DNA of 64,000 nt, taken from Brevundimonas viscosa (GTDB lineage Bacteria; Pseudomonadota; Alphaproteobacteria; Caulobacterales; Caulobacteraceae). The DNA lies in NCBI RefSeq assembly GCF_900116065.1, contig NZ_FOZV01000003.1, positions 307,486 through 371,485 on the forward strand, in the 5' to 3' direction. A program made the translations under genes and the position numbers. Shown one piece after another: positions 37,231 to 46,272 of this stretch (position 1 is its first letter; each line of letters begins with the position of its first letter). The notes under the pieces were generated by a model. The model saw nothing but the letters and a program-made list of their open reading frames with translations, did no database searches and was not told where the DNA came from.

Positions 37231-38301
37231 ATGCCCATCGCCACCCGCGCCTTCGCGGCGACCGCCGCCGACGCCCCGCTGAGCCCCTACAGCTTCGACC
37301 GGCGCGACCCCGGCTCGAACGACGTAGCCATCGAGATCAAATACTGCGGCGTCTGCCACTCGGACCTGCACGTGGCGAAGAACGACCTGGGCGGCACCCG
37401 ATATCCGATCGTGCCCGGCCACGAGATCGCCGGGGTGGTGACCGCGGTCGGGCCGGACGTCAGCCGCTTCAAGGTCGGGGACCGCGTCGGCGTCGGCTGC
37501 ATGGTCGACAGCTGCCGCACCTGCGCCGCGTGCGCGGCGGGCGAGGAGCAGTACTGCGAGCCGGGCATGACCCAGACCTACGGCTCGGCCGATCCGAAGG
37601 GCGGCGAGGTCGGGCAGACGATCACCCAGGGCGGCTACGCCGACCGGATCACGGTCGACCAGGACTTCGTGCTGCGCATCCCGGACGCCCTGCCGCTGGA
37701 CGCCGCCGCGCCGCTGCTGTGCGCCGGCATCACGACGTACAGCCCGTTGCGCCACTGGAAGGTGGGACCGGGGTCGAAGGTGGCGGTGATCGGGCTGGGC
37801 GGGCTCGGCCACATGGCCGTGAAGCTGGCGGCGGCGATGGGCGCCGAGGTGACGGTGCTGTCCACCTCGGACCGGAAGAAGGGCGACGCCGAGCGGATGG
37901 GGGCCAAGCACTTCCTGATCAACTCGGACAAGGCGGCCATGAAGGCGGCGGCGGAGAAGTTCGACCTGATCATCAATACGGTCTCGGCCACGCACGAGAT
38001 CGCCAGCCATATCAACCTGCTGGCGCGCGACGGAACCATGGTCATGCTGGGCCTGACCACCGAAGGCCTGCCAGTCTACGCCATGCCCCTGCTGTGGCGC
38101 CGCCGCAGCGTGGCCGGCAGCCTGATCGGCGGGATCCGGGAAACCCAGGAGATGCTGGACTTCTGCGCCGAGCACGGCATCGCCTGCGACATCGAGACGA
38201 TCGCACCGGACCAGATCAACGAAGCCTACGCGCGGATGGAGCGGTCGGACGTACGCTACCGCTTCGTGATCGACATGGCGCGGATGCCACAGGCGGCGTA
38301 A
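37231..38301 (+). CDS. zinc-dependent NAD(P)H alcohol dehydrogenase (YahK/CAD type)
   Basis: A 356-residue medium-chain dehydrogenase. Catalytic zinc ligands are in 'KYCGVCHSDLHVAKND' and 'VPGHEIAGVVT'. The structural zinc site is the Cys series 'DSCRTCAACAAGEEQYC'. The Rossmann motif is 'VIGLGGLGHMAVKLA', and 'VLSTSDRKKGDAERMGA' after strand 2 (Ser/Thr instead of Asp) suggests NADPH preference. The closest group is YahK / cinnamyl-alcohol-dehydrogenase-like aldehyde reductases with broad substrate range. AGGAG lies upstream of the ATG. Confidence 0.92.
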   Translation: MPIATRAFAATAADAPLSPYSFDRRDPGSNDVAIEIKYCGVCHSDLHVAKNDLGGTRYPIVPGHEIAGVVTAVGPDVSRFKVGDRVGVGCMVDSCRTCAACAAGEEQYCEPGMTQTYGSADPKGGEVGQTITQGGYADRITVDQDFVLRIPDALPLDAAAPLLCAGITTYSPLRHWKVGPGSKVAVIGLGGLGHMAVKLAAAMGAEVTVLSTSDRKKGDAERMGAKHFLINSDKAAMKAAAEKFDLIINTVSATHEIASHINLLARDGTMVMLGLTTEGLPVYAMPLLWRRRSVAGSLIGGIRETQEMLDFCAEHGIACDIETIAPDQINEAYARMERSDVRYRFVIDMARMPQAA

Positions 38302-38393
38302 CGGCGCTTTTCGCGCAACGCATCGCAAGCTAAAGCGTATCCGACGCAGGCGGCCCGCGGCAGAGGCCGCCGCTCCAGGGACAGGATACGCAC

Positions 38394-39119
38394 ATGGCAC
38401 GCGTCGCACTCGTGACCGGCGGCACTCGCGGCATCGGCAAGGCCATCGCCCAGCGGCTGAAGGAGGACGGCCTGGCCGTCGCGGCCGGCTATTCGGGCAA
38501 CGAGGAGGCCGCACAGGCGACGGCGCGCGAGCTGGGCGTCATGGTGGTGAAGGGCAACGTCGGATCGTTCGAGGATTGCCAGCGCGCCGTGGCCGAGGTC
38601 GAGGCGGCGCTGGGGCCCGTCGACGTCCTGATCAACAACGCCGGCATCACCCGCGACGGCTTCTTCCACAAGATGAGCGCCGACCAGTGGTCCGACGTGA
38701 TCCGGGTGAACATGGACAGTGTGTTCAACATGACCCGGCAGGTCATCAACGGCATGCGCGACCGCGGCTGGGGCCGGATCGTCAACATCAGCTCGATCAA
38801 CGGCCAGAAAGGCCAGATCGGCCAGACCAACTACTCGGCCGCCAAGGCGGGCATGATCGGCTTCACCAAGGCCCTGGCGCTGGAGAACGCGCGCAAGGGA
38901 GTCACGGTGAATTGTATCGCCCCCGGCTACATCGACACCGAGATGGTTGGGGCCATGGACGAGAAGGTGCTGGCCGGGATCATCGCCCAGATCCCGGTGG
39001 GAAGGCTCGGAAAAGGCGAGGAAATCGCCGACATGGCATCGTGGCTGGCGGGTGAGCGTGCCGGATATGTCACAGGCTGCACCCTGTCGCTGAACGGCGG
39101 TCAGTATCTGGTCGGGTGA
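38394..39119 (+). CDS. phaB: acetoacetyl-CoA reductase
   Basis: A 241-residue short-chain dehydrogenase, NADPH-dependent, that reduces acetoacetyl-CoA to (R)-3-hydroxybutyryl-CoA for polyhydroxybutyrate. Seen: 'ALVTGGTRGIGKAIAQRL', 'LINNAGITRDGFFHKM', catalytic 'NYSAAKAGMIGFTKALALE' (Tyr-x3-Lys) and 'CIAPGYIDTEMV'. The 'NGQKGQIGQTNYSAAK' segment is characteristic of PhaB rather than FabG. phaA and phaC are not adjacent. A possible -10 element GCTAAAGC at 38329-38336 lies ~58 bases upstream. Confidence 0.92.
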   Translation: MARVALVTGGTRGIGKAIAQRLKEDGLAVAAGYSGNEEAAQATARELGVMVVKGNVGSFEDCQRAVAEVEAALGPVDVLINNAGITRDGFFHKMSADQWSDVIRVNMDSVFNMTRQVINGMRDRGWGRIVNISSINGQKGQIGQTNYSAAKAGMIGFTKALALENARKGVTVNCIAPGYIDTEMVGAMDEKVLAGIIAQIPVGRLGKGEEIADMASWLAGERAGYVTGCTLSLNGGQYLVG

Positions 39120-39168
39120 TCCGGGCCCTGCCCAAAATCCGCCGCTCCCGGATTCCACCAAGACGGCC

Positions 39169-39984
39169 ATGGAGTTGACGGCGAGGGTCAGGACGGCGCG
39201 CAGGCCGCTTCCGACCGCGATGGCGATCGCCCTCGCGGCCGCGGCCCTGTCGCTGACGGTCACCCCGGGCGCCAGCGCCTCCGCCCAGGAACGCGCCAAC
39301 GCCCAGGCCGAGCAGAGCCGCGCCCTGCGCGACCAGCGCCGGTCCTCGGGCGCCCTGCCTGCTCCCGGGCGGTATGTCTCGGCCACCGGGGAAGGCTTCG
39401 TCCTCGACCGTTCGGGCAACCACCCGCTGCTTCGCTTCGACCGGCGGCAGGAGACGTGGGTGCTCCGGGCCAGCCCCGCCCCGCGCGGCGATGTGATCTA
39501 CCGCAACGACGCCGGCCAGCAGGTGCTGCGGGTCACGCCCAACGGCGGCATCACCGTCTATACGGCGCGTGCGCCCGGAGGATCTCCTGCCTCCTACGCG
39601 GGCCAGGGTCAGAGCCTGTCGCCGCCGCTGCTGGGGCCGGCCCAGATGCTCAACCTGATGCTGCGACGCAGCGCCGTGGTCAGCCAGGCGGTCGGCCGGA
39701 TGGTCGAGATCAACGCCGACACCGGCGTCGAGTCCGAAGCGCTGGCGGTCGAGGCGCTCATCCTGTCGACGGACGCGGTCGTACGCATTTCACGCTCGCC
39801 GGGCGGCCGCGAAGCGCTGAACCAGCTGCGTCGCATCGTCATCGTCGAAGGGACAAGCGCCTCGGTGAACTACGTCCGCGGCGAACTGCGCGTCGTGGTG
39901 GCGCCGGCGCAGGGCGTGGCCGGCCGGCCGTCGTCGGCGCGGGTGATCCGGGCCTTCCTGCCGCAGGCATCCGCTAGCCGCTGA
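39169..39984 (+). CDS. secreted protein, DUF4908-like
   Basis: A 271-residue protein with a signal peptide (basic start, then 'AMAIALAAAALSLTVTPGAS', cleavage near ASAQ). The mature part has 'APGRYVSATGEGFVLDRSGN', 'LLRFDRRQETWVLRA', 'GDVIYRNDAGQQVLRVTPNG' and a C-terminal all-helical/strand region. The layout matches the DUF4908 family that I associate with Caulobacterales; this is recollection, not a search. Its last 11 bases overlap the convergent gloB gene. Role unknown, probably periplasmic. Confidence 0.7.
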   Translation: MELTARVRTARRPLPTAMAIALAAAALSLTVTPGASASAQERANAQAEQSRALRDQRRSSGALPAPGRYVSATGEGFVLDRSGNHPLLRFDRRQETWVLRASPAPRGDVIYRNDAGQQVLRVTPNGGITVYTARAPGGSPASYAGQGQSLSPPLLGPAQMLNLMLRRSAVVSQAVGRMVEINADTGVESEALAVEALILSTDAVVRISRSPGGREALNQLRRIVIVEGTSASVNYVRGELRVVVAPAQGVAGRPSSARVIRAFLPQASASR

Positions 39985-40702
39985 ACCCGTCCTTGGCCGC
40001 GCGCAGCGCTGCGAAGGCCGCGGCGTCCGCGGCGCGAAGGAAGGGGTTGAAGGCCCTCTCCGCGCCGATGGTGGTCGGCACGGTCGGCTCGCCCCGCTCG
40101 CGCATCGCGAGGATGCCGGCGGCGCGCGCCTCCATCTCCGGGCGCTCGTCGACGCTCAGCGCGAAGCGGGCGTTGGACGCGGTGTATTCGTGGGCGCACC
40201 AGATCACGGTCTCGTCCGGCCACCCCGCCAGGATCTGGAGGCTTGACCACATCTGCTCCGGCGAACCCTCGAACAGCCGGCCGCAGCCCATGACGAACAG
40301 GACGTCGCCGACGAAGGCCTGGGCGTCGGCCGCCGAGCGGTAGACGACGTGGCCGAGGGTGTGGCCCGGCGCGTCGACCACTTCCATCACCGTGGCGCCG
40401 AGGCTGACCCGGTCGCCGCCGCGAACCGCGCGGTCCAGCGGCGCGGCGCGGCGCACTTCTTCCGGCCCGAAGATTTCACAGCCGGTCGCCGCCTTCAGCG
40501 CCGCATTGCCCTGGCTGTGATCGGGGTGCCAGTGGGTGTTGAGGATCAGGTCCAGCCGGCCCCAGCCGGACGCCTCGAGATCGGCGAGGATCGCATCGGC
40601 GTCGGGCGTGTCGACGGCCGCCACGGCGCCGGTGGCGTGGTCGCGCACCAGGAAGCCGTAGTTGTCGGACAGGCAGGGAAACAGGCGAACGTCCAGCGGC
40701 AT
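39974..40702 (-). CDS. gloB: hydroxyacylglutathione hydrolase (glyoxalase II)
   Basis: A 242-residue metallo-beta-lactamase-fold thioesterase that hydrolyses S-D-lactoylglutathione to D-lactate and glutathione. Metal-binding motif 'LNTHWHPDHSQGN' (THxHxDH), then 'APGHTLGHVVY', 'FVGDVLFVMGCGRLFEG' and 'WCAHEYTASNARFA' are all diagnostic. The C-terminal 'PTTIGAERAFNPFLR' is the substrate domain. The ATG at 40702 gives MPLDVRLFPCLSDNYG. Divergent from a methyltransferase, an arrangement common in alphaproteobacteria. Confidence 0.95.
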   Translation of the reverse strand: MPLDVRLFPCLSDNYGFLVRDHATGAVAAVDTPDADAILADLEASGWGRLDLILNTHWHPDHSQGNAALKAATGCEIFGPEEVRRAAPLDRAVRGGDRVSLGATVMEVVDAPGHTLGHVVYRSAADAQAFVGDVLFVMGCGRLFEGSPEQMWSSLQILAGWPDETVIWCAHEYTASNARFALSVDERPEMEARAAGILAMRERGEPTVPTTIGAERAFNPFLRAADAAAFAALRAAKDGFSG

Positions 40703-40747
40703 CCGGTCATTCTGGCAGCGAGCCCCCTGCGGGTCTATGCTGCGGGC

Positions 40748-41506
40748 ATGCGGCGCAGCATCGAGGAGCTCCGGATCTTCTACGGCGAGCCGGCCGGAGC
40801 CGTGGCGCGCCGGATGCTGGCGCGGCGGCTGGAAGACGCCTGGGGCGAGGCGACGAACTGCGACGTTCTCGGGCTCGGCTACGCCACCCCCTGGCTGGAC
40901 GCCTTCGTCGGCGCCCGCCGCGTGGTGGCGGCGATGCCCGGCGGCCAGGGGGTCGAGCCATGGCCCCCGGTGGGAAGGAACCGGTCCCTGCTCGTGGACG
41001 ACCGCCGCCTGCCCTTCGCGGCCGGGACGTTCGATCGCGTGTTGCTGGTGCATGCCCTGGAGGAGGCGGACGACGCCCGGGCGTTGATGCTCGAGGCCGT
41101 GCGGGCCATGGCGCCCGCCGGCCGGATCATCCTGATCGCCGCGGCGCGCGGCGGCCTCTGGGCCCGGGCGGAATCCACCCCGTTCGGACACGGTCGACCG
41201 TTCACACGCCGCCAGCTGGAGCGGCTGGTCCGCGACGCGGGCCTGGAGCCGACAGCATGGTCGCAGACGCTCTATGTGCCGCCGTGGCCGCCGGTGCTGC
41301 CGTTCGCGGAGGGCCTGGAGCAGGTCGGCAAGCGGGTGCTGCCCGGCGCCGCCGGCGTCGTCCTCCTGGAAGCGACGCGCCAGGCCTATGCCCGGGTCCG
41401 GCCCGGCGGGGCGGTCGCGCCGGTCGCGGCGCTGACCCCGGCGATGAACCCGCAGCCTGCCGGCCGAAGCCACCGCGATCTGGCGGGAAGCTCCGAAGCG
41501 CCCTAA
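40748..41506 (+). CDS. SAM-dependent methyltransferase
   Basis: A 252-residue protein with a type 11 methyltransferase core: 'CDVLGLGYATPWLDAFVG' (SAM-binding loop, degenerate Gly pattern), 'LPFAAGTFDRVLLVHALEEA' and 'VRAMAPAGRIILIAAARGG'. The N-terminal 'LRIFYGEPAGAVARRMLARR' and the divergent position with gloB are typical of an alphaproteobacterial group of unknown substrate. The long C-terminal tail is Pro/Ala rich. Stop 10 bases before the next gene. Confidence 0.85.
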   Translation: MRRSIEELRIFYGEPAGAVARRMLARRLEDAWGEATNCDVLGLGYATPWLDAFVGARRVVAAMPGGQGVEPWPPVGRNRSLLVDDRRLPFAAGTFDRVLLVHALEEADDARALMLEAVRAMAPAGRIILIAAARGGLWARAESTPFGHGRPFTRRQLERLVRDAGLEPTAWSQTLYVPPWPPVLPFAEGLEQVGKRVLPGAAGVVLLEATRQAYARVRPGGAVAPVAALTPAMNPQPAGRSHRDLAGSSEAP

Positions 41507-41516
41507 AGGGCGGCGC

Positions 41517-42020
41517 ATGCAGCGACTGATCCTGATGCGTCATGCCGAGGCGGAACGGTCCTGCGGCGCCGGCGGCGACCGCGATCGGCCTCTGTCCGCC
41601 CGCGGCCGCGCCGACGCGTCCCTGATGGGACAGGCGCTGGCGGCGCGGGGCCTGCGCCCCGACCTGGCCCTCGTGTCGCCCGCGGCGCGCACGCGCCAGA
41701 CCTGGAATCTCGTTCACGACGCCTTGGGCGACGTGCAGGTGCGCGACGACGAGGCGCTCTATAACGGCTCCGCCGACGTCCTGCGCCGGTTCGTCGAGGC
41801 CGCGGAGGACGAGGCCGGCTGCCTGCTGGTCGTGGCCCACAATCCGGGCGTCCATCTCCTGGCCCTCGAATACATGACCGAGGGCGCCGCCTCCCCGGCG
41901 CTGATGGACCGGATGAGCGGCGGCTTCCCGCCGGGGGCGGCGGCGGTCTTTACGGTGGACGTCGCCGGCCGCTGCCTGTTCGACGGCTTCCTGCAGCCCC
42001 GGGAGCTGGACGGCCGGTGA
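41517..42020 (+). CDS. histidine phosphatase family protein (SixA-like)
   Basis: A 167-residue phosphatase. The catalytic 'LILMRHAEAERS' (RHG-type) at the N-terminus and 'LVVAHNPGVHLLALEY' with the second His define the fold. Short length and 'LSARGRADASLMGQALAARG' match SixA-type phosphohistidine phosphatases, which dephosphorylate histidine phosphotransfer proteins, though SixA function here is inferred. Stop overlaps the next start (GTGA). Confidence 0.88.
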   Translation: MQRLILMRHAEAERSCGAGGDRDRPLSARGRADASLMGQALAARGLRPDLALVSPAARTRQTWNLVHDALGDVQVRDDEALYNGSADVLRRFVEAAEDEAGCLLVVAHNPGVHLLALEYMTEGAASPALMDRMSGGFPPGAAAVFTVDVAGRCLFDGFLQPRELDGR

Positions 42021-42367
42021 GCGGGATCGCCTACAAGCTGGTCGATGCGGACGAGTGGCACGCCGCCGGCGACGCCTATGGCGGTTCGGCGGTGGATCTC
42101 GCGGACGGCTACATTCACATGTCCACTTCCGGGCAACTGGCCGAGACCGCGGCCCGGCACTATCGCGGCCGGGAGAGCCTGTTGCTCCTCGACGTCGAGA
42201 CGGCTCGTCTGGGCGACGCCGTGGTGTGGGAGCCGTCACGCGGCGGGGCCCTGTTCCCGCACGTTTACGGGCCGCTGCCGCGCAGCGCCGTCGTGTCGGA
42301 GCGCGGTCTCGCGGTCGACGCGGACGGCGTGATGCATTTCGACGACGGGACGGTGGGATGGGACTGA
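42017..42367 (+). CDS. DUF952 family protein
   Basis: A 116-residue protein from a GTG start overlapping the SixA-like stop. 'IAYKLVDADEWHAAGDAYGG', 'DLADGYIHMSTSGQLAETAA', 'RHYRGRESLLLLDVET' and 'FPHVYGPLP' are typical of DUF952, a small cytosolic beta-protein of unknown reaction. Its last 10 bases overlap pyrD, giving a sixA-like / DUF952 / pyrD operon. The same order is common in alphaproteobacteria. Confidence 0.9.
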   Translation: MSGIAYKLVDADEWHAAGDAYGGSAVDLADGYIHMSTSGQLAETAARHYRGRESLLLLDVETARLGDAVVWEPSRGGALFPHVYGPLPRSAVVSERGLAVDADGVMHFDDGTVGWD

Positions 42368-43395
42368 CCGACCTGGGGGCCGCCCTGCTGCGCAGGCTTG
42401 ATCCGGAGACGGCCCACGGGCTGGCGATCCGCGCCCTGCAGCTGGCGCCCCTGCCGGAGCCGAAACCGGACGATCCGGTGCTGCGCACGCGCATCGGCCG
42501 GCTCGAACTGCCCAACCCCGTCGGCCTCGCGGCCGGGCTGGACAAGAACGGCGAGGCCCTGCACGGGCTGGCCCGCCTGGGCTTCGGCTTCGTCGAGTGC
42601 GGCTCGGTGACGCCGCGTCCGCAGCCGGGCAATTCGCGGCCCCGCCTGTTCCGGCTGACCGAGGACCGCGCGATCATCAATCGCATGGGGTTCAACAACG
42701 CCGGTCTCGAGGCCTTCGCGGCGCGGCTGGAGCGGCGGCCGCGGACCGTCGTGGTCGGGGCCAATCTCGGGGCCAACAAGGATACCGAGGACAAGGCCGC
42801 GGACTATGTGCTCGGCCTGACCCGCCTGAAGGGGCTCGCCGACTATGTGACGGTCAATGTGTCGTCGCCCAATACGCCCGGCCTTCGGGCGCTGCAGGGC
42901 CGCACGGCTCTCGACGACCTGCTGGGCCGACTCAGCGAGGCGCGGGGCGACGACCCCACGCCGGTCTTTCTCAAGATCGCCCCCGACCTGTCGTCTGACG
43001 AGATCGGCATGATCGTGGAGGCCGGGCTGGATCATCGCCTGGACGCCCTGGTCGTCTCCAACACCACGCTCGACCGACCGGCCAGCCTGCGGTCGCCGCA
43101 TCGGAACGAGGCGGGCGGGCTGTCCGGCGCTCCCGTGCAGGCGCGGGCCCGGGCTGCGCTGCAGGCCGCCGCCGAGGCCTCGGCCGGTCGGTTGCCGCTG
43201 ATCGCGGTGGGCGGGATCGACTCGGGCGACGAGGCCTACGCCCGCATCCGCGCCGGAGCCTGCGCGGTGCAGCTCTACTCGGCGCTCGTATACGACGGGC
43301 CGGGCCTGGTCGGCCGCATCAAACGGGATCTCGCGGACCGGCTGCGCGCCGACGGCTTCGCCTCCGCCGCGGAGGCCGTCGGAACGGCCCGTTGA
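42358..43395 (+). CDS. pyrD: dihydroorotate dehydrogenase (quinone), class 2
   Basis: A 345-residue membrane-associated flavoenzyme of pyrimidine synthesis, oxidising dihydroorotate to orotate and reducing quinone. Seen: the N-terminal amphipathic extension of class 2 (DPETAHGLAIRALQLAPLP), 'NPVGLAAGLDKNGEALHGLA', 'GFGFVECGSVTPRPQPGN', 'RMGFNNAGLEAF', the catalytic Ser loop 'VTVNVSSPNTPGLRALQG', and 'LIAVGGIDSGDEAYARI' for FMN phosphate binding. ATG at 42358 is the last start before the conserved region. Confidence 0.97.
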   Translation: MGLTDLGAALLRRLDPETAHGLAIRALQLAPLPEPKPDDPVLRTRIGRLELPNPVGLAAGLDKNGEALHGLARLGFGFVECGSVTPRPQPGNSRPRLFRLTEDRAIINRMGFNNAGLEAFAARLERRPRTVVVGANLGANKDTEDKAADYVLGLTRLKGLADYVTVNVSSPNTPGLRALQGRTALDDLLGRLSEARGDDPTPVFLKIAPDLSSDEIGMIVEAGLDHRLDALVVSNTTLDRPASLRSPHRNEAGGLSGAPVQARARAALQAAAEASAGRLPLIAVGGIDSGDEAYARIRAGACAVQLYSALVYDGPGLVGRIKRDLADRLRADGFASAAEAVGTAR

Positions 43396-43460
43396 CGGAG
43401 CGTTAGGGCAAGGGGCCGATAGTGGCGGCCAGGGCCCGCGGGCTCAGTTCGGGGAGCCGC

Positions 43461-45377
43461 ATGGCGATTGCTTCGGCCGCTAAAACTGACGACCCGTCGG
43501 ATGCGTGGGTCGGCGCCATCCACCAGCGCCGCACGACCCTGCTGCAGCGGATGGGCATGGCCGCCGCCTGCGCCCTGGTGTTCAGCCCCGTCATCGGCTG
43601 GTCCCTGAGCGTCGCCTGGGTGGCGGGCTACTTCCTCATACAGCTTCTCGACCTGTGGATCTTCGCCCCGATCAATGGCCGGCGAACCGATCGGCTGCAC
43701 GGCCTGCGCGCCGCGGCCGGCGACGTCGTCCTGTTCGCCAACGCCGGCTACTTCGGCAGCCTGTCCATCCCGCTGTGGCTGATCGGCGGCCAGCTGGCGG
43801 GAATCTGCGCCTCGCTGCTCCTCTCCGCGGGCGCGATCTATTCGGTCATCAACGCCCCCCGTTCCACGCGGGTGCTGGTGCTGACGGTTCTGCCGCAGTT
43901 CCTGTATCTCGCCTCCGTACCGGTGTTCATGGCCATGTTCGGAGCCAGCACCGGCCTTGTCACGGCCGCCGCGGTCGCGGTCGGCGTGTTCATCACCTAC
44001 TGCCTGTCGACGTGGCAGCGCATGAACGAGGCGCGCGCCGCAGAGACCTCGGCGCGGCTCGAGGCCGATCGCAAGCGCCGGGAGGCCGAACGCATCATGG
44101 CCAGCCGGAGCGCCTTTCTCGCGGCCATCGGCCACGACCTGCGCACGCCGATCAGCGCCATCCTGACGGGCTCGGCGGAACTGGAACGCGGCGCGGCGGA
44201 GAGCGGTTCGCGCGCCCAGGCCCGCCTGATCAGCGACGCCGGTTTCATGATGAAGGCGCTGCTGGACGATCTGCTGGACCACGCCAAGCTGGAGGCGGGG
44301 CACATGACCGTCGACAGCGTCGATTTCGACCTGCGCGACCTCCTCAACCAGACAGCCCGTCTCTGGCGCGGGCCGGCCCGCGCCAAGGGCCTGAAGCTGC
44401 GCGTCGAGGGCGCCGCGTCGGTGCCCGCGGCGGTGCGCGGCGACCCGATGCGTCTGCGCCAGGTCCTGAACAACCTGATCTCCAACGCGATGAAGTTCAC
44501 GGCCGAGGGGAGCATCACCCTGCGCCTGCGCTCATGGCCCGAGGAGCCGGGCGGCCACGCCGTACTCATCGAGGTGGCCGACACCGGGCCCGGCATGACC
44601 CCGGACCAGCTCGCCCGCCTGTTCACGGCGTTCGACCAGACCGCGGAAGGCGTCAGCGCCCGGCATGGGGGGACCGGCCTCGGGCTGGCCATCAGCCGCC
44701 AGTTCGCCGAGCTGATGGGAGGCCGCCTGACCGCCCGCAGCCGGCCCGGCGAGGGCGCCCGGTTCACCCTCGCGATCCGTCTCGAACAGGGCCAGACCGC
44801 GGCTGTCGTTCCGGCCATCGACCAGCAGAGTCGCGACGCCGTGGCCAAGGCCCTGGCCCCGGTGATCGCTGAACCGCCTGCGGCTGTCCCGGCGGCGCCG
44901 TCGCCGGCGCCCGCCCTGGAGACGCCCGGCTGCCGGACGGAGGTCGACGCCGAGCCGGAGGAAGACGAGCGGCCGATGCGGGTGCTGGTCGTCGACGACC
45001 ACGACATCAATCGTCGCGCCATCCAGCTGATCCTTCAGCCGCTCGGGTGCGACATCGCCACCGCGGCCGACGGCATGTCGGCGCTGAAGATCTGCGACGC
45101 CGAGGCCTTCGACCTGATCTTCATGGACGTCCGCATGCCCGAGCTGGACGGTCGTGAGACCACCCGCCGGATCCGCGCCGGGGAAGGTCTCAACGCACAG
45201 ACGCCGGTCATCGCCGTGACCGCCGACACCTCGCCCGAGGACATCGCCGCCTGCACCGCCGCCGGCATGACCTATTTCGTGCCGAAGCCGATCACGCCGC
45301 AGATGCTCCTCGGAGCCATCAACCACGTCATGACCCAGGCTCAGGACGAGGCGGCGATCGAGACCGCCGCCGCCTGA
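43461..45377 (+). CDS. hybrid sensor histidine kinase / response regulator
   Basis: A 638-residue protein. The N-terminal ~170 residues hold about six hydrophobic segments, forming a membrane sensor without a large periplasmic loop. Then comes a coiled-coil linker rich in Arg/Glu, HisKA with 'LAAIGHDLRTPISAILTGSA' (phospho-His ~225), and a HATPase domain ('LRQVLNNLISNAMKF', 'DTGPGMTPDQLARLFTAFDQ', 'GTGLGLAIS'). A ~70-residue Ala/Pro linker leads to a receiver domain with 'VLVVDDHDINRRA' and 'DLIFMDVRMPELDG' (Asp ~556). GGGGAG precedes the ATG. The phosphotransfer partner is not adjacent. Its end overlaps the convergent vsr gene by 37 bases. Confidence 0.93.
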   Translation: MAIASAAKTDDPSDAWVGAIHQRRTTLLQRMGMAAACALVFSPVIGWSLSVAWVAGYFLIQLLDLWIFAPINGRRTDRLHGLRAAAGDVVLFANAGYFGSLSIPLWLIGGQLAGICASLLLSAGAIYSVINAPRSTRVLVLTVLPQFLYLASVPVFMAMFGASTGLVTAAAVAVGVFITYCLSTWQRMNEARAAETSARLEADRKRREAERIMASRSAFLAAIGHDLRTPISAILTGSAELERGAAESGSRAQARLISDAGFMMKALLDDLLDHAKLEAGHMTVDSVDFDLRDLLNQTARLWRGPARAKGLKLRVEGAASVPAAVRGDPMRLRQVLNNLISNAMKFTAEGSITLRLRSWPEEPGGHAVLIEVADTGPGMTPDQLARLFTAFDQTAEGVSARHGGTGLGLAISRQFAELMGGRLTARSRPGEGARFTLAIRLEQGQTAAVVPAIDQQSRDAVAKALAPVIAEPPAAVPAAPSPAPALETPGCRTEVDAEPEEDERPMRVLVVDDHDINRRAIQLILQPLGCDIATAADGMSALKICDAEAFDLIFMDVRMPELDGRETTRRIRAGEGLNAQTPVIAVTADTSPEDIAACTAAGMTYFVPKPITPQMLLGAINHVMTQAQDEAAIETAAA

Positions 45378-45781
45378 CCCCGGACGGCCTCGGCCAGCCG
45401 GTCGGCGAAATCGGTTCGCCGCAGTCCGCACTCCCAGACGGTGATCACACGCCAGCCCACGGCGCGCAGCGCGGCCTCGGCGGCGGCGTCGCGGGCCCGG
45501 TTGCGGGCGATCTTGGCCGACCAGTAGCCCGCGTTGGCCTTCGGCGCGCGGGCGCCGCGCGGGCAATCGTGACCGTGCCAGAAGCAGCCGTGCACGAACA
45601 CGACCGTGCGACGACCTTTCATCACCAGATCGGGACGCCCCGGCAGACCGGCTCCGCCGAGGCGATAGCCGATGGCGGCCGCGCGCAGGGCCCGGCGGAC
45701 GGCGAGTTCGGGCCGGGTGTCGCGCCCCTTCACGCGCCGCATCACGGCGCTGCGCTGCTCGGTCGTGAAGGGGTCGCTCAC
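45341..45781 (-). CDS. vsr: very-short-patch-repair (Vsr) endonuclease
   Basis: A 146-residue nuclease from a GTG start. Signs of the Vsr family: 'TTEQRSAVMRRVKGRDTRPE', 'RRALRAAAIGYRL', 'GRPDLVMKGRRTVVFVHGCF' and 'FWHGHDC', then 'KNANAGYW'-like 'APKANAGYWSAKIARNRARD'. Vsr nicks T:G mismatches produced by deamination of 5-methylcytosine. No Dcm-type methyltransferase is present here. Lying 5 bases from the peroxiredoxin stop on the same strand, it is probably co-transcribed with that gene. Confidence 0.93.
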   Translation of the reverse strand: MSDPFTTEQRSAVMRRVKGRDTRPELAVRRALRAAAIGYRLGGAGLPGRPDLVMKGRRTVVFVHGCFWHGHDCPRGARAPKANAGYWSAKIARNRARDAAAEAALRAVGWRVITVWECGLRRTDFADRLAEAVRGQAAAVSIAASS

Positions 45782-45786
45782 GCCAT

Positions 45787-46272
45787 CTACAGCTGCGCCA
45801 GCAGGTGCTCGGCCGACGACACCTTGTACTCGCCGGGCTGCTCGATATTCAGCTGTTCGACCACCCCGTCCCTGACGAGCATCGAGTAGCGCTGCGAACG
45901 CTCGCCCATGCCGTAGCCCTTGGCGTCCATGGACAGGCCCAGCGCCCGGGTGAAGTCGCCGTTGCCGTCGCCCAGCATCAGGATGTCGTCCTTGCCGACG
46001 CCCTGGCTATCGGCCCAGGCGCCCATGACGAAGGCGTCGTTGACGGAGACGCAGGCGATGGCGTCGACACCCTTCTCCTTCAGCGTCTCCTGCGCTTCCT
46101 TGAAGCCCGGCAGGTGGCGGGCGGAGCAGGTCGGGGTGAAGGCGCCCGGCACGGCGAACAGGGCCACGGTGCGGCCCTTGAAGACCTCGTCGGTCGAGAC
46201 CGGCTTGGGGCCGTCGTCGGTGGCGCGGGTCAGGGTGGCCGAGGGCAGGCGGTCGCCAATCTGGACGGTCAT
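45787..46272 (-). CDS. peroxiredoxin (Prx5/AhpE-like redoxin)
   Basis: A 161-residue thiol peroxidase. The active-site loop 'AVPGAFTPTCSARHLPGF' carries the peroxidatic Cys in PTCS. 'GVDAIACVSVNDAFVMGAWA' and 'GLSMDAKGYGMGERSQRYSM' are typical of the Prx5 subgroup. It reduces H2O2 and alkyl hydroperoxides with glutathione or thioredoxin as electron donor. Start at 46272 gives MTVQIGDRLP. Confidence 0.94.
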   Translation of the reverse strand: MTVQIGDRLPSATLTRATDDGPKPVSTDEVFKGRTVALFAVPGAFTPTCSARHLPGFKEAQETLKEKGVDAIACVSVNDAFVMGAWADSQGVGKDDILMLGDGNGDFTRALGLSMDAKGYGMGERSQRYSMLVRDGVVEQLNIEQPGEYKVSSAEHLLAQL

